Both the position numbers and the translations under genes were made by a program. 41,753 bases of DNA, from positions 1 through 41,753 of the IMG/VR virus record IMGVR_UViG_3300009314_000027; one strand, given 5' to 3'. Under the pieces are notes generated by a model. The model saw nothing but the letters and a program-made list of their open reading frames with translations, did not search any database and was not told the origin of the DNA. Origin of the DNA: a virus. Below are positions 1 through 8,138 of this stretch, piece by piece (positions within the stretch are counted from its first letter, which is position 1; each line of letters starts with the position of its first letter).

Positions 1-119
1 GCCAGTCTATCACTCCTTGGCCGCAAGCGATCCAGAAACAGATTATGGGTTCTTAGATCAAAATTTGGCTTTTTCTGATAATGATACAATGTGGAATGAT
101 ACAGCTCCTACATCAACGC
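1..119. repeat. Terminal overlap of a circular contig (left copy)
   Basis: Bases 1-119 are identical to 41635-41753. One reading frame passes through the junction without a break: the gene starting at 39752 continues at position 2 and stops at 526. The simplest reading is that the molecule is circular, or terminally redundant and permuted, and the assembler left an overlap. The length of 119 equals a k-mer size commonly used by a metagenome assembler, which favours an artefact over a biological terminal repeat. Confidence 0.93.
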
Positions 120-526
120 AGTTTACTGTTGAAACAAGTATTAATAATGAAAGTGGTAAGGATCATATAGCCTACCTTTTCGCCGACATCCCCGGTCTTT
201 GCAAAGCCTTTGCCTACACCGGGAACGGAAACGCAGATGGGCCATATGTGCCTTTGGGGTTCAGGAGTATTATATATTTTATCAAGGAAGTCCCGAATGC
301 GGATAGCTGGCTTTTCTACAATGGGAAAACTCAGGTTTACAACCCTGTTGAAACAGAAACATTGGTGCTTGATGACACTGCCGCTGAGGCAACTAAGGGA
401 CCGTTGGATATATTAGCGCAGGGGTTGAAGATAAGGGATACAGATGGAGATTATAATACAAATGCTGCGCTTTATGTAGGCTTCGCATGGGCAGAGCAGT
501 TCGGGCCATATAGTAATGCAAGATAG
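1..526 (+). CDS. Tail fibre / receptor-binding protein, C-terminal part
   Basis: This is the 3' part of the gene that begins at 39752; the frame enters at position 2 with the residues PVYHSLAASDPETDYG. The joined gene is 2409 nt, 802 aa. The C-terminal section, with WPVYHSL, MWNDTAPTS, HIAYLFADIPG and the motif YTGNGNADGP, resembles a phage fibre module recalled as DUF7483, which often follows LamG/SPRY-like modules at fibre tips. The stop codon is TAG at 524-526, followed 3 nt later by a copy of the 20-bp palindrome. Seeing the same stretch at the right end shows that no residues are missing at the junction. Assignment to a fibre rests on module recognition and position after the T7-like fibre gene. 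Confidence 0.75.
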   Translation, partial: PVYHSLAASDPETDYGFLDQNLAFSDNDTMWNDTAPTSTQFTVETSINNESGKDHIAYLFADIPGLCKAFAYTGNGNADGPYVPLGFRSIIYFIKEVPNADSWLFYNGKTQVYNPVETETLVLDDTAAEATKGPLDILAQGLKIRDTDGDYNTNAALYVGFAWAEQFGPYSNAR

Positions 527-529
527 TTA

Positions 530-549
530 GACTGCCACCAGTGGCAGTC
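530..549. repeat. Dispersed 20-bp palindrome, copy 1
   Basis: GACTGCCACCAGTGGCAGTC, with both arms fully complementary over 9 bp around a central CA. It lies 3 nt after the fibre stop codon and 1 nt before the AAAGGAG of the next gene. Confidence 0.9.
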
Positions 550-564
550 CAAAGGAGAAATAAA

Positions 565-1116
565 ATGTCAGAATACAAAGTACCAGAAGGGATATTAAGA
601 AAACAAGGAGCTAATTGGGTTCCTTGTGGACTTATTATTAATGGAAATCCGTGTTTACTGATTGATAATAATCAGTATGCTAAAACAATTTATCAGTCTC
701 ACCGACAGGAGGAACGCATTGCTCTTGGTATCAAAGAGGTGGTACGCAAAAATTTCGATAGTACTCTTTTCCGTCAAATCGGTGAAACCGTTGAAGAGAC
801 AAATGAGCAGTATATCATTACTCCTGTTACCGAAGCTCTTATTAATGTTGAAGGTAAACGGACAGAATTGCTCGCTCAAGTAGAGAATGAATTGATGGAT
901 AACTATGGAGCCAAAGCAATTGCTCGTCGTCTTATCTACATTGAATTTAGTAAGACAGGTAAGGCTGATGCGATGACAGATTATCTTGCAGCTCTTAAAT
1001 TGGCTTGGGTACAAGATATACGTCCTTCTCTTCAGGTAACAGCAGCACCTGATTACGTAACATTGATTGCAAATCATAAAATATGGACTACTCTATTACC
1101 TGAATTTCCAGAATAA
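565..1116 (+). CDS. Hypothetical late protein following the tail fibre
   Basis: A 183-aa soluble protein, MSEYKVPEGILRKQG to LLPEFPE. The ATG at 565 is chosen because AAAGGAG lies 7 nt upstream; a GTG at 541 in the same frame falls inside the palindrome and has no ribosome site. It has no signal peptide or membrane segment, and the middle (residues about 85-130) looks helical. I do not recognise the family. Its place directly after a long fibre gene is typical of fibre chaperones or accessory fibre proteins, but that is inference from position only. Confidence 0.75.
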   Translation: MSEYKVPEGILRKQGANWVPCGLIINGNPCLLIDNNQYAKTIYQSHRQEERIALGIKEVVRKNFDSTLFRQIGETVEETNEQYIITPVTEALINVEGKRTELLAQVENELMDNYGAKAIARRLIYIEFSKTGKADAMTDYLAALKLAWVQDIRPSLQVTAAPDYVTLIANHKIWTTLLPEFPE

Positions 1117-1139
1117 TTTTTATTTTAAGGAATATAATT

Positions 1140-1574
1140 ATGGCGGAGGAAAAAGAAGTAACCTGTCTTCATTGTTTTGCAGGTATTTTAGAAATCAAAG
1201 TTCAACTTGAAATGCTTAATAAGACATCGTTGAAAATGATGATGGCTATGCTTGGTATTATTGCAGCCACAGTAGGAGCAGAATTTCTTGGTACTCCTTG
1301 GTATGTTCACGTATCCCAATATGCTGGTTTGTTTGCAGGTGTGTTTCTTTTTTCAAGTGTAGTTTTTATGTGGAAAAGACTATCATATAAAAGAATTTTA
1401 TTACGATTGGTATTTTCTTTAATGTTGTTTTACTCAATTGGAACCAGAACTTTCATTTTTGAAAATAGGATGGATGTATTTCCTTCTTGGTTTCCTGTGG
1501 GAATTAATATTTTTTATATTTTTATCGCAATTTTACTTGTGTATAAAGTATGGAATCATAAAATAATACGATGA
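1140..1574 (+). CDS. Integral membrane protein, holin candidate
   Basis: A 144-aa protein with about four hydrophobic segments (roughly residues 32-50, 60-78, 86-104 and 118-137) and a basic C-terminus, HKIIR. The N-terminal 25 residues contain a CLHC pair and look cytoplasmic. A small multi-pass protein in the late cluster between fibre genes and other accessory genes is a reasonable holin candidate. No holin family signature is recognisable, and the endolysin candidate lies far away at 22.4 kb, so lysis function is inference. Its TGA stop overlaps the ATG of the next small gene (ATGA at 1571-1574), suggesting translational coupling. Confidence 0.7.
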   Translation: MAEEKEVTCLHCFAGILEIKVQLEMLNKTSLKMMMAMLGIIAATVGAEFLGTPWYVHVSQYAGLFAGVFLFSSVVFMWKRLSYKRILLRLVFSLMLFYSIGTRTFIFENRMDVFPSWFPVGINIFYIFIAILLVYKVWNHKIIR

Positions 1575-1723
1575 AAAATTTTGTCATCATTTTTGTGGTG
1601 TTATATGCTATTAAATGTCAATTTTATCCGATATTCACAATGTTTACAGCTTACAGTTATTATAGGGATAGTTTTTATTTTCTCTTTCAAGGATATTTCT
1701 TTTTCATAAATTATAATATCTAA
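1571..1723 (+). CDS. Small membrane-anchored protein, possible spanin-like
   Basis: A 50-aa ORF, MKNFVIIFVVLYAIKCQFYP onward, starting in an ATGA overlap with the preceding membrane protein. The N-terminus has one Lys, then a hydrophobic stretch (about residues 4-14) ending at Cys16. This is signal-peptide-like, but lacks a proper lipobox. The rest is very rich in Phe and Tyr, partly reflecting AT-rich DNA. The coupling to the holin candidate suggests a lysis accessory role. It could also be a chance ORF, because no separate ribosome site is present. Confidence 0.45.
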   Translation: MKNFVIIFVVLYAIKCQFYPIFTMFTAYSYYRDSFYFLFQGYFFFINYNI

Positions 1724-1732
1724 GGAGTTTAT

Positions 1733-2416
1733 ATGAAACCTGAAGACTTCAACCCAGTCGAATTACTACATAATAGATTGGTGGCTAAACAACCCCAAGC
1801 ATTTTATTGGGATGTAGAGGACAGAAAAGTTCATATCACTCGTGAGAATATAACTCGGGATGGGCCGTGGCTCTGGCCTTTTCGTTCAGGTATGCGTCAT
1901 TGCATGTTATACCAACGAGTGATGTTTAAGTATCTTGATATCCTTCCTTATCCTTGTCTTGGGTGTTGGAAAGTGCTTGTCACTATTCCTACTATTGAAC
2001 TTCTGTATGAGATGTATAAGTTCATGCTCAACTGGAAGTATGAAGAATGTAAACTCGGTATCGAGACTCGTTATTATGTTAAACGAGATTATGGTGCTTA
2101 CTTTTATCATCGAACTAAACAAGAAGGACTTAAATGTCTAAAAGAGTTTAGAGAATCTGAGATTGCTACCAGTGGCAATCTGTTAGCTAAACTCAAGAGA
2201 GGATGTACTGAGTTTGAAATAAAATTTGGTCCTTCAGATAAGTGGGATGACATTATTACTTCTGATGAAATGAAGTTACAAGATATGGTAATGTCCTTTT
2301 TAAATATAACTAAGACAACACATGTTCAAGAAGTATATCAAAGACAGATGACTTCTAAACTTTGGCAAACATTTGCTGCAGAGGTCACAACTGAATCAAT
2401 AACTTATGAAGAATAA
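1733..2416 (+). CDS. Hypothetical protein carrying a palindrome-encoded insert
   Basis: A 227-aa protein that I do not recognise. The start ATG follows TAAGGAG by about 5 nt. Residues near 75-85 hold CLGCW, and the middle is rich in aromatic residues (WKYEE, RYYVKRDYGAYFYH). The palindrome at 2161-2180 lies inside the gene and is read as EIATSGNL at about residues 142-149, joining a Tyr/Lys-rich N-terminal region to an acidic helical C-terminal region. The reading frame continues cleanly on both sides, so the repeat is tolerated as a linker. Location in the late cluster suggests a virion or lysis accessory protein. Confidence 0.72.
   Translation: MKPEDFNPVELLHNRLVAKQPQAFYWDVEDRKVHITRENITRDGPWLWPFRSGMRHCMLYQRVMFKYLDILPYPCLGCWKVLVTIPTIELLYEMYKFMLNWKYEECKLGIETRYYVKRDYGAYFYHRTKQEGLKCLKEFRESEIATSGNLLAKLKRGCTEFEIKFGPSDKWDDIITSDEMKLQDMVMSFLNITKTTHVQEVYQRQMTSKLWQTFAAEVTTESITYEE
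2161..2180. repeat. Dispersed 20-bp palindrome, copy 2 (in coding sequence)
   Basis: GATTGCTACCAGTGGCAATC, read in frame as IATSGN inside the 227-aa hypothetical gene. Confidence 0.88.
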
Positions 2417-2436
2417 ATAAAGAAAGGAGAATGATT

Positions 2437-2709
2437 ATGACATAGGTAGCAAGTGCTTACGCATCACCAAACCACACAAAAAGTGAATGGTTACACGCAA
2501 CTGGTGCGGGTGCTCTCGCAGAAACATTAGCACCAGGTAAACTTTTCTCTATTCGAGAAATGCGAATTCATCTTAGTGCTGATAAGACTTGAATGGCTTA
2601 ACAAGTTATTATAAGGCTTGGGCGGCGTAGTGATGAGATTGATTTCGCATTGGCAAACGGTAATGCAAAAACCTGGGGACTGGAAATCCGATATGATGTT
2701 CTTGAATAG
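2437..2709 (+). pseudogene. Decayed small virion-type gene with three in-frame stops
   Basis: A clear ribosome site (AAAGGAG at 2423-2429) precedes ATG 2437. The frame reads MT, TAG (2443), VASAYASPNHTKSEWLHATG..., then TGA (2590), MA, TAA (2599), and on to GDEIDF-like RSDEIDFALANGNAKTWGLE, ending at TAG 2707. The flanks resemble a common small phage structural protein whose N-terminus ends in an LHLSA-type motif and whose C-terminus has GDEIDFAWAN...GLEI. From memory, intact members are 120 or more residues, so the middle appears deleted here as well. All three kinds of stop codon are present, which argues against a recoded genetic code. The final TAG is part of the TAGGAGG ribosome site of the next gene. 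Confidence 0.72.
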
Positions 2710-2722
2710 GAGGTAAAATATT

Positions 2723-3154
2723 ATGATTGCAGGATGCTTTAGTTTACAATTAGTAGATGTAGAAGGATGGGAACTCCTCGTTCCTATGTCTTATATCAAC
2801 GCATCTAAGGAAGAAATTGATAAAAAAACTGGTGGTTGTGGTCCAGGAAGTATTGGGGATTGGTTTGTTCCTGATACTATGTATGGTGAGTCTGTATTTC
2901 TTGCTTGTCAGATTCATGACTGGATGTATAACGAGGGCAAAATAGAAAAGGACAGATTCATAGCAGACATGGTATTCGATTGGAACATGAAAGTTCTTAT
3001 TCTCATAGCTCCGAAGGTAGGAAGAATGGAAGATGAAATGCTTGATAAACTTCGACTGCATAGATCCACTACTTATTTTGAGGCTGTCAGATTCGGTGGT
3101 AAAGATGCCTTCGCAGAAGGTAGAACTATGAAGAAGATAGAAGTTTCTGTGTAA
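2723..3154 (+). CDS. Phospholipase A2-like protein
   Basis: A 143-aa protein. Residues 36-51 read TGGCGPGSIGDWFVPD and residues 62-69 read CQIHDWMY. This pairs a glycine-rich calcium-loop-like segment with the CxxHDxxY catalytic signature of phospholipase A2-type folds (H65, D66, Y69). It would hydrolyse phospholipid acyl esters if active. The start ATG follows TAGGAGG by 9 nt. It is the last gene of the rightward arm, and its 3' end overlaps the converging ligase gene by 29 bp. A role in membrane disruption at lysis or entry is inference. The fold call rests on the motifs; only a few cysteines are present, so the usual disulphide framework is reduced. Confidence 0.62.
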   Translation: MIAGCFSLQLVDVEGWELLVPMSYINASKEEIDKKTGGCGPGSIGDWFVPDTMYGESVFLACQIHDWMYNEGKIEKDRFIADMVFDWNMKVLILIAPKVGRMEDEMLDKLRLHRSTTYFEAVRFGGKDAFAEGRTMKKIEVSV

Positions 3155-3995
3155 TTTTCAACCATTCTTTATCAATAGATTGCATTTTAGGTACGCTTCT
3201 GGCAGTAGTATAATTCTGGAAGCGTATCTTTACTTCATGTCCTTTAAGATCTTCACGATATTTCCAGAGTAAATCTCTCTGTATTTTTGTTGGACCAGAA
3301 CCTACACGAAAAAATTCAGTTTGATCATGAGTTATGCATACAAAAGCTCCGAATGTTCCTTTAGGTATTCCTGATAAATCTTGTTCCTCTATTACATCAT
3401 CAATTGTGAAATACTCACTGAGTCTTGGTTTTAACTTTAGCATATTATTTGTTTTGCGTCTGACATATTTTGCATAAGGATCTCGTATTATAATTCCTTC
3501 GTATCCTTCTGCAAGATATTCTTCATATGCAGTCTGAAGTTCATTGAGAGTTTCTACAAGTTTATAGGAAACCATTTTTATAATTTCAGGAGGAATGTCT
3601 TCGAATATGCATACTAATCTTTCAAGCCTATCTATCTGAACTTCATTATTTATTAAATCGTATACATGATATTGCATAACTTTATAGCATGGATGTATAT
3701 TTTTTGTTCGACCTACTATACTTCTTATTTGACTATGCTTCATACCATGAACATATGTCTCACCATCTAATTCAACTTCTTGTATTGGAGAAATCAATAA
3801 TGTTTTTCGTATGTGGGGGACACTCACTCTTTCTTTTGCGCCGGAACTTAGGAGTGTAGTATTTCTTGATCCACCAGTTATAGCCCTTAATCTATCTCCT
3901 TCCAATTTTGGTTGGACAATTACAGGTTTATTTAGTCTATCCCAATACTTCTGTGTGAAAGCATATGCTAACATTATGTCTACTCTTTCAGTCAT
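3126..3995 (-). CDS. ATP-dependent DNA ligase
   Basis: A 289-aa protein that seals nicks in replicating phage DNA through a ligase-adenylate intermediate. The adenylated lysine is K30 in PKLEGDRLRA (motif I, with Glu where Asp is usual). ELDGETYV fits motif III, EGYEGIIIRD motif IV and NNMLKLKP motif V. A short OB-like C-terminal domain follows (GTFGAFVC, then RFQNYTTARS). The length suits minimal phage ligases. GGGAG precedes the ATG by about 7 nt. It is the last gene of the leftward arm, after the PrimPol gene, and a palindrome copy fills the 36-nt gap. Confidence 0.9.
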   Translation of the reverse strand: MTERVDIMLAYAFTQKYWDRLNKPVIVQPKLEGDRLRAITGGSRNTTLLSSGAKERVSVPHIRKTLLISPIQEVELDGETYVHGMKHSQIRSIVGRTKNIHPCYKVMQYHVYDLINNEVQIDRLERLVCIFEDIPPEIIKMVSYKLVETLNELQTAYEEYLAEGYEGIIIRDPYAKYVRRKTNNMLKLKPRLSEYFTIDDVIEEQDLSGIPKGTFGAFVCITHDQTEFFRVGSGPTKIQRDLLWKYREDLKGHEVKIRFQNYTTARSVPKMQSIDKEWLKITQKLLSSS

Positions 3996-4012
3996 TGTTG
4001 TTCTCCCTTCCA

Positions 4013-4032
4013 GACTGCTACCAGTGGCAGTC
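4013..4032. repeat. Dispersed 20-bp palindrome, copy 3
   Basis: GACTGCTACCAGTGGCAGTC, in the junction between the PrimPol and ligase genes. Its last base is part of the PrimPol stop codon (4032-4034). On the coding strand it is followed directly by the ligase ribosome site. Confidence 0.88.
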
Positions 4033-6788
4033 TACTGTGTTCTTTCCAGTTCATCGACAAACTCAAAACTCAAGTCTATCCTTGGGCAAAGTCCAACTAA
4101 TTTCCATTTGTATTCTCCTTCTTCTGTTGCCATTCTTTGTTTTCGAATAGCTGGATATAGAGATTTTAAATTACGAATTGAAGCTCGCTTCTCTATTGAG
4201 TGCCTCCTTTCTGGATTATACTGTCCTAATCTTTCTAAGTATGCTCTAAAATATCTGATAAATAGTTTTTGTATGATCCAATTATGTGGATTACTTTTCA
4301 TATTTAGATCAAAGAAAGTTTCTACAAAACTTTTAAGTGGATCTATCTGTTCCATTAAAGCTCTTTTAGCAGTAATTCCAGAGCGGGGTTCTATAAAATA
4401 TCTTCTTTTACTTAATCGTTCAAGTCCCTTAAGATGCCAATGAATAATACTCGCAAGTCCATCAGTCATTATTTGTCTATCTAATCCTAATATTTCTTCA
4501 GAAGTACCTCTAAAACATTTATTAAATCTGATCATCATAAGTCTTTGAGACAATGCTCCTGTGTCGTCTGGTATAACTGGAGTTCTGTTTGTCATCATAA
4601 AGATTTTACATTCTAATAATTCAGACATTGCATCTTTATGCTTTGCTTCAGTATCTATATAATCTTGACCTATAATTTTTAGTAGAATAGGTACAAGAGA
4701 TCTAAGTACTCCAAAATCCGCTCCTCTTGCTTCAGACATTACTGCTAATTTTTTACCGGGAAGATCTCCTAATCCAAATCTTCCTGCTATTTTATCAATT
4801 GAAACAGCAGAATGAAAAGATGATCCAACACAGTTTTGAAAAATTTTAGCAAGAATACTCTTACCACTCCCAGGTACTCCTTCTAATATTAACATTTTAT
4901 GTAAGAAGTATGAATCAGCTATTACATATCCACCATATTCTCGAATTAATTCTACTGATTCGACATCTTCTTCACAAGATGCCAGCAAAAAATCTATATA
5001 TTGTTCGGGTGTTTTTTTACGATTTTTCCATTGTTCATATGTTATAGGTAACTCTTTATAAATATGATCGCCTTTATTTAGAGTCTTAATGTTATTATTG
5101 AGTGCCCATCCTTCTTTTGAAAATAGCTTACCCATAAGAATTCCATAACGACCACCTTTAAAAGCCCATCCCAATCCTCTTCTAAAGTCTGTAATAGATA
5201 AACAACAATCTCTCATAATAATTTTAGTTAGTTGTTCTGCTTTATAAAAATCTATTTCTATTTTAACTGGTAATGCTGCATGAATATGGTTATAAATAAA
5301 TGCTTGAGTTTGTGAAGGATTACACCTCTTCCAAATTTTTAACTTACTAAAGTAACACCAAAAATCACCGTTCATAGTTTTATGATGAGAATATATAATA
5401 TGCTGTTTCTTAAGTAGTCCTGCCATATTTCTGAGATTTGCATCAGGATCAAATGAATCTCTATCAAAGGCTTTATCTTTTTTAATAATATTCCAAGTAG
5501 ATTCTAAAGTTTTCTTTGTTATCTTCTTGGTTTTATTAATAATACTATTAAATAAGTATTCTCTAACCATACCAGACACGCCCATACTATGTATATCTCT
5601 TAACAGACCATCAATAATTTTACGATTCTGACCTTCATAACCACTTTCAATTAGCCAATCTGTTCTTAGTAATAACTCCTGTTGAATTTCTTCTTGGTAA
5701 GCAGCATCATTAAGGATAGCCTGATCCATCATAAATTCAAATTCTTTTATGAAAGATGGATCTGTATCTTTCATAAGTAACGCCCACCCTTTTATAAGAT
5801 CATATGAGTTTAAACTTCTTCGCTTGAAATTATGAATTTTAGCAGAGATAGTGTTAATAGGATCTCCTTCATGATGGGAGAATACATATCCATTATCAAA
5901 AATTATAACTCCTGGTACACCTGTGTCTGACTGTGGAGCAAGGTATCTATTATCTCCTTTGTCCTGATATCCAAGTTGTATCAAAGCAGCATCAGTTTTA
6001 ACGGCTCTACAAAAAGATCCTATTTTTCCAGGAAGTCTGCTTGCTGATGGAAGATTAGATACGTCAAGTCTTTCAGAATATTGAGGAACATAATAAGGTT
6101 GCCAGTTTCCTTTAACATGAGAGTGTTCTCTCTTTACCATACTGATTCGTGGAAAGTTCTCTCCTGTTAAAGTTAAAGGGTCTACTATATTACGGAAGAT
6201 CGGGGAAGCTGTAAAAATAGGTTGAGTAAGATTGAAATAGAAAGTAGCATCGGTGGGTATATTATCATGCTTCATCCACATTCCAATTTCTCTTGGGTAT
6301 TGTGATTCTTCAAGGAGAAATATAAGATGACATCGTAAGTATGGATCAATGCCAATTAAAAATGAACTACTGAAACGTATGATGTAAGTAGTGTTTAGAA
6401 ATTCTGGTGGAAGGTAGTCTTTAATGAAAGTATCTGCATCTTCGACAGCATTAAAGTATTTTATTTCCTTTCCATATGTTTTTATATTGGTAGATGCATA
6501 TTTGTCAAGATCTAATACCAACATAGTGATTGGTTCTTCTTTGAAATTTGTTAGTTTTCGATCTGTATCTATGATTTCGGGACGAATAGCAGTCCCCATT
6601 ACCATACATGTATCAATTTTGTTTTGAAGTAATTGAAGTATTTTTAGTGCAGCTTCTGGAGTATTTTCTATGGTCTGAAGTCCAATATTGTTATTCCATG
6701 TTGGACCACTATAAGTTCCGTCTATCTTGGTATACGGTCTATTCTGTATTCGTGATCGAACCAGAGTTATGTGAAATTTATCCTCCAT
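4032..6788 (-). CDS. PrimPol-SF3 helicase (primase-helicase)
   Basis: A 918-aa replication protein. The N-terminal third looks like an archaeo-eukaryotic-type primase: LVLDLDKY at about residues 91-98 gives a DxD metal-binding pair, followed by RCHLIFLLE. The C-terminal half is a superfamily 3 helicase with Walker A GVPGSGKS near residue 637, KKLAVMSEARG as Walker B, and IFMMTNRTPVIPDD near residue 730 as the SF3 motif C region. It likely primes DNA and unwinds the fork. The ATG at 6788 has TTGAGGAA upstream; a TTG five codons earlier lies within that ribosome site and is less likely. The start overlaps the end of the preceding small gene. Confidence 0.87.
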   Translation of the reverse strand: MEDKFHITLVRSRIQNRPYTKIDGTYSGPTWNNNIGLQTIENTPEAALKILQLLQNKIDTCMVMGTAIRPEIIDTDRKLTNFKEEPITMLVLDLDKYASTNIKTYGKEIKYFNAVEDADTFIKDYLPPEFLNTTYIIRFSSSFLIGIDPYLRCHLIFLLEESQYPREIGMWMKHDNIPTDATFYFNLTQPIFTASPIFRNIVDPLTLTGENFPRISMVKREHSHVKGNWQPYYVPQYSERLDVSNLPSASRLPGKIGSFCRAVKTDAALIQLGYQDKGDNRYLAPQSDTGVPGVIIFDNGYVFSHHEGDPINTISAKIHNFKRRSLNSYDLIKGWALLMKDTDPSFIKEFEFMMDQAILNDAAYQEEIQQELLLRTDWLIESGYEGQNRKIIDGLLRDIHSMGVSGMVREYLFNSIINKTKKITKKTLESTWNIIKKDKAFDRDSFDPDANLRNMAGLLKKQHIIYSHHKTMNGDFWCYFSKLKIWKRCNPSQTQAFIYNHIHAALPVKIEIDFYKAEQLTKIIMRDCCLSITDFRRGLGWAFKGGRYGILMGKLFSKEGWALNNNIKTLNKGDHIYKELPITYEQWKNRKKTPEQYIDFLLASCEEDVESVELIREYGGYVIADSYFLHKMLILEGVPGSGKSILAKIFQNCVGSSFHSAVSIDKIAGRFGLGDLPGKKLAVMSEARGADFGVLRSLVPILLKIIGQDYIDTEAKHKDAMSELLECKIFMMTNRTPVIPDDTGALSQRLMMIRFNKCFRGTSEEILGLDRQIMTDGLASIIHWHLKGLERLSKRRYFIEPRSGITAKRALMEQIDPLKSFVETFFDLNMKSNPHNWIIQKLFIRYFRAYLERLGQYNPERRHSIEKRASIRNLKSLYPAIRKQRMATEEGEYKWKLVGLCPRIDLSFEFVDELERTQ

Positions 6789-7104
6789 TACGTATTTCCT
6801 CAAATGTTCTTCCTTTATTTATGATTTGATTAAGTGTTGGATTGGTTTCACATGCCTTTTGTATGTGGGGTCTTTGTAATAGAATCACAGGAGTTTCTTT
6901 TATTGTTAATGTTTTGATGCTGTGATTACTATCTCTGATTCTGAAAAGAAACTCTCTTGTGTCATTATGTTGGAAGATACTGGTGAACACTGGCCATTGT
7001 GCATTTGGAAATAATTTTTGTATTATAAGAGAACATTCAAGTTGGGCTGTCAAATCATTTATTTGTTTTCTTACCTCCTTGATCTTCTTCAGTTTCTGAT
7101 TCAT
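6778..7104 (-). CDS. Small hypothetical replication-cluster protein
   Basis: A 108-aa protein, MNQKLKKIKEVRKQ onward, with a likely N-terminal coiled coil (residues 1-25) and a mixed C-terminal domain. Its ATG overlaps the stop of the helicase gene as ATGA (7101-7104), and its own end overlaps the PrimPol start, so the three genes are tightly coupled. I do not recognise a family. Placement between two helicases suggests a replisome accessory, by context only. Confidence 0.7.
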   Translation of the reverse strand: MNQKLKKIKEVRKQINDLTAQLECSLIIQKLFPNAQWPVFTSIFQHNDTREFLFRIRDSNHSIKTLTIKETPVILLQRPHIQKACETNPTLNQIINKGRTFEEIRNGG

Positions 7105-8138
7105 CCTCTGTTCCTCTCTGGATTGCCACTGGTGGCAGTCTCACGATATTGTTTTAATGCCTCCAGTAAACTGGTTTGTGTTCGATTCTTTTCAATTAAC
7201 GCCGCATATATTACTTCATCTACTGTATTCCTGAATAATAAATGGTGTACAAATACTGGCTTCTCTTGCCTCTGTCGATATAATCTATCTATCAGTTGAA
7301 TATAATGCTCCAAATTCCAGGTCAATCCATACCATAATAGTTGATTGCCCCCATATTGAAGATTTAATCCATGTGGGTCACTAGCAGGATTATATAACAT
7401 CACGCTATGTATACCCATATTCCACTCTTGGATTGCATTCATAGCTTGTTTTTCTGTAGTAGAACCATCAATGTGTGGTGCAGTAGGAAAGATAGATTTT
7501 AAATCTTCTCGTTCAAACTGAAAATTGTATGCTATGATAGCATTTCCTATTCCTTCTAATATTCTTGCTCCTCCTTTCTGTCTAAGATCTACCATTTCTT
7601 TTAACGTTTGTAACTTCTCATCATGAATTAATATTGTTCTCCGTCTGTCTCCTTTCCCTTGATATATTCTACCTTGAATAAACTGTCTTAGTTTCATAGA
7701 TAATGATGTTCTTGAGAAGGCTTCGATTTTAGCTTCTTCTAATTCAAGGAAAAATTCTTTTTCAAGTTCATCATATTGTTTTCGTAATCGTTCAGGTAAG
7801 TCTAAATACATTGCATTGTAATGAATAGGAGGTAGTTCAACATAGTCTTCTTTTTTCATATAGATAACACGATCTTGTATACGTCTGCGTATAGCTTTTT
7901 TGGCTCCAGTTAATGGTATATATTTTGAGAAATTACCCATTGGGATTGCAGTAAAGAAACGTTTGCGGAAACTGGTGATGTTCTGACCTAAGCTATGTCC
8001 AAGATCCATTGTATAAATTTGTCCAAACAAATCCATGATTCCATTAGGCACGGGGGTTCCTGTCATTGGATATCTATATTTAAACCTACCCATGTATCGT
8101 TTAAATTTTCTAAATCTTTGAGTAGTGGAATGTTTCAT
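7101..8138 (-). CDS. SNF2-type helicase, C-terminal part of a split gene
   Basis: A 345-aa product containing TGTPVPNG (motif III region) near residue 26, HIDGSTT, the helicase motif V/VI region DPHGLNLQYGGNQLLWYGLTW, and IQLIDRLYRQRQEKP. These complete the two RecA-like lobes of an SF2/SNF2 helicase whose first half is the next gene upstream. The ATG at 8138 follows a TAA stop at 8139-8141 directly and in the same frame. In homologues this point is typically a continuous DES-K-IKN segment, so the stop splits one protein. No good ribosome site precedes the ATG; reinitiation is possible. The C-terminus is RETATSGNPERNRG, of which ATSGNP comes from the palindrome at 7121. Confidence 0.8.
   Translation of the reverse strand: MKHSTTQRFRKFKRYMGRFKYRYPMTGTPVPNGIMDLFGQIYTMDLGHSLGQNITSFRKRFFTAIPMGNFSKYIPLTGAKKAIRRRIQDRVIYMKKEDYVELPPIHYNAMYLDLPERLRKQYDELEKEFFLELEEAKIEAFSRTSLSMKLRQFIQGRIYQGKGDRRRTILIHDEKLQTLKEMVDLRQKGGARILEGIGNAIIAYNFQFEREDLKSIFPTAPHIDGSTTEKQAMNAIQEWNMGIHSVMLYNPASDPHGLNLQYGGNQLLWYGLTWNLEHYIQLIDRLYRQRQEKPVFVHHLLFRNTVDEVIYAALIEKNRTQTSLLEALKQYRETATSGNPERNRG
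7121..7140. repeat. Dispersed 20-bp palindrome, copy 4 (in coding sequence)
   Basis: GATTGCCACTGGTGGCAGTC on the plus strand. On the minus strand it is read as TATSGN, eight codons before the helicase stop. Confidence 0.88.

Noticed and set aside
655-1077. Long antisense frames opposite late genes (for example 655-1077, 2750-3061 and 32226-32699)
   Set aside because: They mirror strongly supported coding sequence, lack ribosome sites, and have cysteine- and serine-rich composition typical of antisense shadows.
2437-2709. A recoded stop codon (alternative genetic code) to explain the broken gene
   Set aside because: All three stop codons occur in it, and TAA, TAG and TGA all serve as ordinary terminators of other genes in the window.
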